DNA of 16,334 nt, taken from positions 1 through 16,334 of the forward strand of contig WOGZ01000539.1 of the NCBI GenBank assembly GCA_009733775.1, read 5' to 3'. How positions within the stretch are numbered: position 1 is the stretch's first letter; every line of letters begins with the position of its first letter. This document shows positions 8,133 to 16,334 of the stretch, piece by piece. The translations under genes and the position numbers were made by a program. This DNA is from Alectoria sarmentosa. Lineage: Eukaryota > Ascomycota > Lecanoromycetes > Lecanorales > Parmeliaceae. The notes under the pieces are model-generated. The model did not search any database and was not told the DNA's origin. It saw only the letters and a program-made list of their open reading frames with translations.

Positions 8133-9208
8133 TTTATGCGTAATCAAAAAGGCGCAAAAAGCGTTATATAAATTTCATATTCTTTTTAAAAAAAGTTTTT
8201 GAATTTAATTTATAATAATGTTTACGATTTCATTATTTTTCGCGATCGCTTTAATGATAAATATTTTATTATTTTTATTAACAATTAAAATAAACGTTTT
8301 AAGATTACAATTATTAAATATAAAAACGAAATCTTTTTTATTTTTAAGCGTTATCAAATTAAAAATTAATACGAAAATGTTATTACTAAATGTTTTCGAA
8401 TTAATTATAATAATGAATATAAAAACTTTAATTTTAATATTTATTATATCGATTATAACATTATATAAAAATTTATTTATTGTGAAAATTTCGAATAAAA
8501 TGAAATTATTAAACGATTTAATTAAACGCTTTTTAATATTATTAATATTATTATTAAAAACATTAATTTTAATTAAAAATATTAATTAAAACTTATATTA
8601 ATCGTTAATTATTTTCATAATTAAAATTTTATATAATCGCGTAAATTCATTTTATATCAAATTTATACGAATTATAAATTTCGTTTAAATTATATACGTC
8701 GCATTAAAATTTCAAACTTTATGATTTTACGCAAATTTATTATTAATTAAAAAAAAAATTAAAAACGCGTTATTAAAAAAGTTTTTATCGATTATAAAAA
8801 CGATTATATTTATCACATATTATTATCAAATAATAACATTATTCGATTTTTTAAAATCGTTTAAAATTTAAAAAAAATTGATTTTTTATTTAATTTATAA
8901 TTATTAATTAATTTAATTATAAAAAGAAATGATTCGACGTTTATAACGTTTTTCGTCATTAAAAATGAATTATTTATAAATGAAATAAACGTTAATAAGT
9001 TCATTTAATCGTTTAAATCTAAATTTTTTATAATTGTTAAATTCTTAAAAAAATTTAAAATTAACGCATTAATTTTCAATTCGTCGTCGTTATCAATTTT
9101 TATTTTTTAGAATAATGATTTAAATAATGCGTCGTTTTATTCAAATCATTTTTATTTTATATCACGCGATCTTTTATTTAATTTTATTTAATTTTATACG
9201 ATAATTAT
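8133..9208 (+). mobile_element. Repeat family 1, copy B (degraded)
   Basis: Second direct copy of the sequence at 4697-5782, of similar length (about 1.08 kb), with differences that are mostly transitions. After the shared end near ATACGATAATTAT the two flanks do not match, which sets the right border near 9208. Its class is not recognisable. It carries the one fairly long open frame of the family (see 8218-8589). Confidence 0.75.
8218..8589 (+). pseudogene. Degraded open frame in repeat family 1
   Basis: A 123-codon frame with ATG, made up almost entirely of Leu, Ile, Lys, Asn, Phe and Thr, and not recognisable as any family. The same frame can be followed in copy A, where segments such as INILL and LLTIKI are shared before a stop after about 90 codons. 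This may be what remains of a transposon gene after CpA-to-TpA mutation, but long hydrophobic frames also arise by chance in DNA lacking C and G. Apparent membrane segments here should not be trusted. Confidence 0.3.
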
Positions 9209-10584
9209 TTAAATTATTAACGCAATAAAATTATACGAGTTAAAAATTTATAAAGAAGTTATTATTAATAATTTATATCGAAAATAACAAAAAAATAATA
9301 TGATCGACGAGAATAATTTTTTATTAAAAAACGAAATTTAAAAGTTTATCGATTTATTTAAAGGGCGTATTGTTTTTTATAATAAATAAATTTATATTAT
9401 TAAATGTGAAATTCGCGACGAAATTATTCGTTTTAAAATTCGTTAAATAATTTATAATTTCGAATAATGAAAAGATTTAAATTTTAATAAAGTTTTCGTT
9501 TTAATGATTAAATTTATGTTTTATAAAACGATTTTCATTTTAATCGTTATTGAAAATTAAAATTTAAAGCAAATAAATGTTAAAATCGTTTTTTTTTATA
9601 ATAACGTTAAAAAAGAGATTTACGTAAAACAATTTATTGAATATATTTTAAAAAAATATTTTAATAAACTTTGCAAATTCAATAAGATTCTTTATAATTT
9701 AAAATAATTTTTTCGAATTTAATATAACATCTTTATCGAATATATAAAAAAAATTGATTTCATTTTTATTAATGTTGATTTCAACGTTTTCATTGATTTA
9801 AACATTGATATTATTATTATTTTTTATATAAATAATGTTTTTATTATTAACTCATTTCGATTTAAAATTTAATAAATAAAAAATGTTTTTAATATTAAAT
9901 TCAAAATGAATAATTTCGATTTTTATAATTATTATTTAAAAATGATAATAATTCACGATTATATTAATTAAATTTTATAATTAAAATAATTCATTTATAT
10001 CGAGCGTTTTTTTCGTGTTTATAAAATGTGAAAAATCAAAATAAAATTTATTTTTATAAAAATCAATTTATGATCGATATTTATCGAAAAAAAATATATA
10101 ATTTTCAAAAAAAAAATTCAAATTTATTAATTAATTATAAAATTTTTTATATACGTTATATTCGATATTAAATTTAATATTATTTTCATTATTTTGATAA
10201 TTTTTCAATACGTTTTTAATTTTATTAAAATTCATTATATCGCTATTAAACGTATTTTTCATTATTTAAAAAAAATTATCAATTAACATCTTATTTACAA
10301 AAATACGTTTTAAAAATTAATTAATTATATTAATTTCGATTAAATTGATAATCACGATATTCGCAAATTAATTTCAAATTACGTTTTCAATTTGAAAAAT
10401 AAAATTATCAATTAATTATTTAAATAATAATTTATAATGATATTGTTTATTTATAAAATTAAATATATCGATCAAACGTAAATCATTAAAAAAGTTATTT
10501 AATTAAAAGATCTTTTAAATCAAATTCGTTTTAATGAAACGCTTTAAACGATTATTATTAAATTAACCGTCACACAAATTTAAC

Positions 10585-10624
10585 ATTCGATATATATTCG
10601 ATATTTATTCGATATTTATTCGAT
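10585..10624 (+). repeat. 11-bp tandem repeat, about 3.6 units
   Basis: Units ATTCGATATAT, ATTCGATATTT, ATTCGATATTT and a partial ATTCGAT follow without gaps. It lies about 120 bases before the 29-bp minisatellite, and its ATTCGAT core also appears in the right arm of the foldback element. Confidence 0.7.
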
Positions 10625-10745
10625 AATAATTTTCCATCAAATATACGATAATTGAAAAGTCGTTATATATTTTTAAGAAGTTTTCAAACGACTATTCAGC
10701 GACTATTAAATTATGGTCAAATCGTTATCATTTAAAAAGAAGCAT

Positions 10746-11058
10746 CACATATTTATAAGTCATCGCAATTATATATTTATAATCGTATTCTTTACAATCA
10801 CATATTTATAATTATATTTATTATAATCACATATTCATAATCGTATTTATTGCAATCACATATTTATAATTATATTTATCACAATCATATAATTATAATC
10901 GTATTCATTGCAATTATATATCATAATCGTATTTATTATAATTATATATTTATAATCATATTCATCGCAATTATATAATCATAATTATATTTATCGCAAT
11001 TACATAATTATGATCATATTTATTACAATCGCATATTTATAATCGTATTTATTATAAT
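10746..11058 (+). repeat. Minisatellite, 29-bp unit, about 11 copies
   Basis: Eleven consecutive units can be laid out by eye: a short first unit of 24 bases (10746-10769), then 10770, 10799, 10828, 10857, 10886, 10915 (28 bases), 10943, 10972, 11001 and 11030, the last ending at 11058. Units begin CACAT, TATAT or similar, have TATAAT followed by CGTAT or TATAT in the middle, and end in TTGCAAT, TTATAAT or a close variant. Most differences between units are C/T or G/A, as expected of RIP acting on a tandem array. Confidence 0.85.
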
Positions 11059-11074
11059 TATATTATTATTAAAT

Positions 11075-11272
11075 ATCGAATAAATAACGAATAAGTGTTA
11101 AATGAATAACGATTAAGTAATAGTTACGCATCGACTACTTAATCGTTGAAAATCGAATAAAAATTTATCATTTTTCATTAAAACGATTATTCGATTTTCA
11201 GCAATTGAATAATTAATACGTAATTATTATTCAATCGTTACTCAATTATTATTTATTCGTTATTTATTCGAT
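11075..11272. mobile_element. Foldback (MITE-like) element with 86-nt inverted arms
   Basis: Positions 11075-11160 and 11187-11272 are inverted repeats in constant register (paired coordinates always sum to 22347) with a 26-base loop. The outer 20 bp are identical, atcgaataaataacgaataa at 11075-11094 against its reverse complement at 11253-11272. Over the 86 paired positions I count 16 differences, 14 of them transitions. No target-site duplication is obvious. This is the structure of a hairpin-type MITE or an inverted duplication later affected by RIP. It begins 16 bp after the minisatellite. Confidence 0.8.
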
Positions 11273-11339
11273 TTTCAATCGATATATAATCGATATTCAT
11301 TTGATATAAGATTTACGAAATAAATATAATAATATTTAT

Positions 11340-11964
11340 AATAATAATTAAAACGTAATTGCGTTTATTAAAAAATTTTAACATTATAATTATATTAAAT
11401 ATATCAATATTCAATATTATTGAATGCGCGATCAAATCGTTAATAAAAATGTTAATTTATAATACGTGTTTATTAATAAATAAATCGTCGACGATTTTAT
11501 TAAAATTTTTTATAAAAACAAATTCGAATTATTTCGCAAGTTTATTGATTTCGAATCACGTTTTTAAAATGAATAAAATTTAAAATATCATTTAAAATTA
11601 AATAAATCATTTCTTTTCTCATTTTTATGAGAGTTTTTTCATTTAATTAATTTTTACATTATAAATAATCGATCGAATTTATTCGCAAAATCTCAAATAT
11701 CAATTTTAATATTATATAAAAATAAATTCGATTTATCAAAATTCAATTTGAAATTAATTTATCGTTATTATATTTATAATTATAAACTTTGCGAGCATTT
11801 ATTCAAAAGATTTATTTTTATATTTGATCGATTTTATAATTTGCGTTATTATTTAAAAGATCGTTATCGTCGATTTTTCGTTAATTGCCTTAAATATTCT
11901 TATTAAAATCATTATATTTATGTCTTTTAAAATTATTATATCTATTTTTTCGAGAGTTATTGTC

Positions 11965-12005
<41 letters not shown>

Positions 12006-12410
12006 CGATTATAATTTATATACATTTTATCAATTATTATTATTAAATGTTAATTTTTTAAAACGACTTTTATAAGTTTTATAATCGATCGCATATATGC
12101 ATATACAATTCGAAACATTTCGTTCAATCGAAAAATTTATTTTCATATATATTCATTGATCATATGTCGCTCAATTTTTGATATGCATTAAATGATTTGC
12201 AAATAAATTTGTTAAAAAACGATTTTTCGTTAAAAAATGAATTTTTTTTTATAAAACATCGTAATAAATATGTTTAAAAGAACATAATCGTTTTCACAAA
12301 AAAAAAAAAAATCGATTTTCTTTTTCGAATTTTCATTATTTTTATTCAATTTTGAATATCGCGAGCTTTAAATTTCATATTTCAAATTTAAATGATTATA
12401 AAATATTTTC
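11340..12410 (-). mobile_element. Repeat family 2, inverted copy
   Basis: Read on the minus strand, this aligns with 13230-14320 and with about 14760-16000. The clearest anchor is 12085-12136, whose reverse complement runs TTTTTCGATTGAACGAAAT and on to TATGCGATCGA, matching 15140-15202 and 13477-13527. Similarity to the family's left end fades beyond about 12410, though a weak trace may reach 12550. The open frame at 11359-11583 is antisense low-complexity sequence within this copy and is not a gene. A (TTA)13 tract lies at 11966-12005, where the direct copies have shorter mixed triplet runs. Confidence 0.75.
11966..12005 (+). repeat. Microsatellite (TTA)13
   Basis: An uninterrupted run of about 13 TTA units inside the inverted family 2 copy. 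At the corresponding place, the direct copies carry mixed TAA/TGA/CGA triplets, so the run has probably expanded in this copy. Confidence 0.85.
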
Positions 12411-12949
12411 GATTACTTTTTCGAATTTTTCGAATTTTTCGACTTTTATTTTTTTTATTCGACGTTTAAATTATATAACATTTTGAATAAAAAAAATAAA
12501 AATAAAAATTTAAATATTTTAATTTTTCGAATTATAATGCGATTATGTGAGAATATTAAAATATATTAAATATTAAATATGAAAGATTTATTAAAATAAG
12601 AAAAATTTATCGAAATTTAACACATTTTATATTTAAGATGCTTTATTGCAATTATTTAATTAATCAAATTTTTTATTTATTTTCAATAATTTTATATAAT
12701 TAAATATTATCGTTATTTTTAATAAATTTAAAATATATTAAAATAATAAAAACTTTATTGCATTTATTATTTCTTTTAAAGCATATAAATATCGAATAAT
12801 TTTATTTAAATTAATAAATAATTTTATTATTTATTAATAATATATAAACGATATTTTTTTCAAATATCTAAATAACTTTTATTAAAAATATTTAAATAAA
12901 ATATTTATTTATAATAAAATTAAAAAAAAACATTATTAAAATATGAAAT

Positions 12950-14330
12950 AAAATATTTAATTGTATTGTTTTAAGCGTATTATAAAAAAAAAGCGATTTA
13001 TATATAAGCGCATTAATGTGCGCACGTAATTATTAAAACTTGACGTTATATAATTCGAATTTCAACATTTTCTTTTATTCGAATTTTTTTAAATTTGAAT
13101 TTCGAATTATAAAAATGAAAAAGTAACGTTGAATAATAAAAGTAAATTATAATGTCGAATTATAAATATGAAAATATCTTATATTTTTTTTATCATTTTT
13201 TATATTTCTTAAAGCATTCAAATTTTAAATACGAAATTCGAAATTCGCGTTATTCAAAATCGAATAAAAACAATGAAAATTCGAAAAAAAAATCGAATTC
13301 GAAAAAAATCGAAATTTGAAAACGATTATGTTTTTTTAAATATATTCGTTACGATATTATATATAAAAAAATTCATTTTTTAACGAAAAATCGTTTTTTG
13401 ATAAATTTATTTTCAATTTATTTAATGCACATTAAAAATCGAATAATATATAATTAATAAATATATGTGAAAGTAAATTTTTCGATTAAACGAAATGTTT
13501 CGAATTATATATATATATGCGATTGATTATAAAATTTATGATCGTTTCAAAATATTGATATTTAATAATAATAATTAATAAAATATATATAAATTGCGAT
13601 CGATACATTACGATAATAATAATAATGATAATAATGTTTAAAAACATAAATATAATAATTTTGAAAGGATTTAAACGTTATATTGTTGAAAAATTTTCGT
13701 AAATAATTAAATAAATTTGATGATAACGATTTTTTAAATAACGATATTATTTTTAAATTTAAATCGCACGTAAATATGAATTTTTTAAATAAATGTTTAT
13801 AAAATTTATAATTATAAATGCAATAATGATACATTAATTTCAAATTAAATTTTAATAAATCGAAATTTGTTCGCAAAGAACGTTAAGATTGATATTTAAG
13901 ATTTTATAAATAAATTTAATCGATTATTTAAAATGTGAAAATTAATAAAATCGCTTTTTTAAAATAATTGAATAATGATATTAAATTAATTTCATAAATA
14001 ATGATTTTTTTTTTGAAATTATAATAATAATTTTCTTAAAATTATAATAATGATTTTTTTAAAATTAACGCGAAAAATTATTTATAAACGATATTTTAAT
14101 TCGATTAATTAATTAAATTTTTCGAATTTGTTTTTAAAGAAAGCTTTGATAGAATCGTTAATTATTTATTAATCGATAAAAATATATTTTAAAATAACAT
14201 TTTTGACGATAATTTATTTTCGTATATAATAATGTTAAATGTTAATATATTTAATATAAATATAAAATATAAAATTTTTAATTAACGTTATAATATTTTA
14301 ATTATCGTAATAAATTATTATTATTTGAAA
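12950..14330 (+). mobile_element. Repeat family 2, direct copy 1
   Basis: Aligns in the same orientation with about 14490-16030 from the AAAAAGCGATTTATATATAAGCG block at the left, through TTCATTTTTTAACGAAAAA (13374 onward) and ATTTTTCGATTAAACGAAAT, to TTAATATATTTAATATAAA near 14241-14259. The two direct copies are separated by only about 160 bases, so they form a near-tandem pair, and the inverted copy precedes them. No terminal inverted repeats or enzymatic motifs were recognised. Confidence 0.75.
13562..13876 (-). pseudogene. Degraded minus-strand frame in repeat family 2
   Basis: A 104-codon frame rich in Tyr, Lys, Phe and Asn. It starts at the ATG codon or at an alternative start codon near 13876, which I did not resolve. 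Its first half is parallel to the frame on the plus strand of the inverted copy: FDLLKFNLKLMYHYCIYNYK here against FDLSKFNLKLIYRYYIYNYK there. After that the two frames part, because this copy has diverged by indels. No family is recognisable. Shared frame between copies hints at a transposon protein, but DNA similarity alone could produce it. Confidence 0.35.
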
Positions 14331-14489
14331 ACATTTAACGTTTAAATTGAATTAATTGAAAAATTCGCGCAATTAAATTCTTTTTTTGATAATTTAAATT
14401 TAATTAATATATTCGATTTCATAAATTAAAAACGTTATTACAAATTGTTATTTGAAAAATTAATTAATGTGAAAATATAATATAAGATA

Positions 14490-16030
14490 TTTAATTATAT
14501 TATTTTAAAAATGTTATAAAGAAAAGTGCGATTTAAGTTATAAGCGTATACGTTTATTATATAACTTATTATATAATTTATCACATAATTTAAATTTCGA
14601 TATTTTTCTTCGCACGTATATTTTTAAAAAAATCGAATATTGAATAAATAAAATGAATCGAACGTTGAGTAATTATAATGAGTTTAATGTCGAATAATTA
14701 ATATAAAATTATTTTTATGCATTTTTTTTACTTTTTATACGTTTTATAAAAATTCAAATTTTAAATATAAGATTCGAAATTCGCGATGTTTAAAATCGAA
14801 TAAAAATAATGAAAATTCGAAAAAAAATGATTTTTTTTTTTTTATAAATCATTTTTATTTTATAAATTATTTTTATTTTTTATACATCATTTTTTTCTTT
14901 TTTAAACATTCGAATTTTAAAAACGAGATTCGAAATTCGCGATATTTAAAACCGAATAAAAAGAGTGAAAATCGAAAATTTGAAAACGATTATATTCTTT
15001 TAAACATATTCGTTACGATATTATATATAAAAAATTTCACTTTTTGACGAAAAATCGTTTTTTAACAAATTTATTTTCAATTTATTTAATATATATCAAA
15101 AATCGATCGATATATAATTAATAAATATATATAAAAGTTTATTTTTCGATTGAACGAAATATTTCGAATTGCATATGCATATATATATATATATGCGATC
15201 GATTATAAAATTTATAAAAATCGTTTTAAAATATTAATGCTTGATAATAATGATTAATAAAATATATATAAATTATAATCGATATATTACGATAATAATA
15301 ATGATAATAATAACGATAATAACGTTTAAAAATAAAAATATAATGATTTTAAAAGTATAAATATAATAATTTCAAAAAACTTAAATATAATGATTTTGAT
15401 GAGAATATTTAAAGCGATTAACGAAAAAACGACGATAACGATCTTTTAAATAACGTCGCAAATTTTAAATTTGAATCGAACATAAATATAAATATTTCGA
15501 AAAGAAATTCGTAAAGTTTATAAATATAATTATAATAATAATATATTAATTTTTAATATGATGATAATATAATGAAATTTTGATATGTCGAAATTAATAT
15601 TGAAATTTTATAAATAATTTCGATTTCAATCGATTATTCGAAATGTGAAAATTAATAAAATCGTTTTTTTGAAATTAAAAGCGTTAAATAATGATAATAA
15701 AACGATTTAAATAATTTAAACGTTTTAAATATCTTTTTTAAAATAATAATTTAAATAATCTTAAATAAATAATATGAGATTATTTTCATTTTAAAAGCAT
15801 CGCGAAAAATAATAAATTTATCGAGATATAAAATCTTAATAAAATTATTAATTATTTATTTATTAATAAAAACATATTAAACATTTATAATATTATTATT
15901 GATTTTTGCGCGTATAAAATGATGGGCGATATTAATATATTTAATATAAATATAAAATTAAACATTTTTTATAAAAACGATTGCGTTTTAATTATTTTCA
16001 AAAATCATAATAATTTTAAAATTCAAATTA
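14490..16030 (+). mobile_element. Repeat family 2, direct copy 2
   Basis: The longest copy. It starts with the block GATATTTAATTATATTATT followed by GTGCGATTTAAGTTATAAGCG, and ends somewhat after TTAATATATTTAATATAAA at about 15932-15950 and the block GATTGCGTTTTAATTATTTT, which matches the inverted copy's AATTACGTTTTAATTATT. A duplicated TTTTTATAAATCATTTTTAT-type segment near 14830-14890 is extra relative to copy 1. On the minus strand it retains the frame NLRRYLKDRYRRFFVNR (15414-15464), matched in the inverted copy. Confidence 0.75.
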
Positions 16031-16334
16031 TCAAATCGTAAAAATTGATTAAAAAAGTTTTTTAATCAAATAACTTTTTTAATCATTTACGTTTAATCGA
16101 TATATTTTGTTTTATAAATAAATAATGTTATAATAATTTAACGTTTATTTAATTAATTAATAACGTTATTATTCAAATTAAATAAATAATCGAAGATGAA
16201 TTTTCGAATTAAGTTTTTAATTTAATCAAAATTAATGTAATCGAATAAATTTTTTAAAAAGCTTTTATACACGAATTCGTAATGCATCGTGTTTTTAAAA
16301 TATCGAAAAATTCGAATAATCGCATTTTAATGCG

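Larger units (their letters stand above)
4697..16334. other. AT-rich, gene-free region with RIP-like signature
   Basis: Composition changes abruptly near 4697 and stays extremely AT-rich to the window end. Many of the remaining C bases are in CpG: at 13261-13320 five of six, at 5341-5400 both of two. Comparison of internal repeat copies shows mainly transitions. This fits RIP, which mutates CpA to TpA in duplicated DNA and largely spares CpG. No splice-site series, tRNA, rRNA or intact protein gene is visible on either strand; the few open frames are runs of Ile, Leu, Lys, Asn and Tyr codons expected by chance in such DNA. Sub-stretches not covered by a listed repeat (5783-7084, 7206-8132, 9209-10584, 12411-12949, 16031-16334) show only simple AT-rich sequence and short microsatellites. 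Confidence 0.8.

Noticed and set aside
10746..11058. CRISPR array
   Set aside because: Units follow directly with no unique spacers, the host is a eukaryote and no cas genes are present; it is a minisatellite.
11359..11583. 74-codon plus-strand frame as a membrane protein
   Set aside because: It lies antisense in the inverted family 2 copy; the Ile/Leu/Asn content follows from base composition.
4697..16334. Mitochondrial DNA or a mitochondrial insertion
   Set aside because: No mitochondrial genes or tRNAs are visible, CpG is over-represented, and the DNA consists of repeats in transition-diverged copies.
16321..16334. Small palindrome at the window end as an element terminus
   Set aside because: A 6-bp stem is expected by chance, and the sequence beyond the window is not available.

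Overview
The window looks like nuclear DNA of a filamentous ascomycete (Pezizomycotina). Two genes carry short spliceosomal introns with GTACGT, GTATGT or GTGAGT donors and CTAAY or CTGAC branch sites. They sit in a small island of ordinary composition beside about 11.6 kb of extremely AT-rich, gene-free DNA made of degraded repeats. Where I compared repeat copies they differ mostly by C/T and G/A transitions, and much of the remaining C lies in CpG. That is the pattern left by repeat-induced point mutation (RIP), which acts mainly on CpA. I cannot name the species.

Layout. Positions 1-1264 are moderately AT-rich and without genes; they hold several small inverted repeats and a 19-bp near-exact direct repeat pair (235-253, 1282-1300). 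Positions 1265-4696 are the gene island, with two genes on the + strand. The first (1512-2249, four exons) encodes a complete 131-residue ribosomal protein eL32, a housekeeping component of the cytosolic 60S subunit. The second (2984-4418, two exons) encodes a 429-residue type II membrane protein of the DUF23/GT92 glycosyltransferase type, probably acting in the Golgi or secretory pathway. Both required exon joining by hand; neither is a single open frame. I see no functional link between them.

Positions 4697-16334 contain no intact gene. Reading through them shows a repeat family 1 with two direct copies (about 4697-5782 and 8133-9208), and a repeat family 2 with one inverted copy (about 11340-12410), two direct copies (about 12950-14330 and 14490-16030) and a short fragment (about 7085-7205). 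Between them lie a 29-bp minisatellite with about 11 units (10746-11058) and, 16 bp further on, a foldback element with 86-nt arms (11075-11272). The open frames here are low-complexity Ile/Leu/Lys/Asn/Tyr strings, at best remnants of transposon genes.

No new enzymatic or defence system is visible. The points most worth a second look are the sharp boundary where a repeat copy starts 279 bp after the glycosyltransferase stop codon, the transition-biased foldback beside the minisatellite, the conserved basic peptide frame shared by two family 2 copies, the Ser-rich repeat stem of the glycosyltransferase, and a 17-bp tRNA B-box-like inverted match near both edges of the first 4.7 kb.
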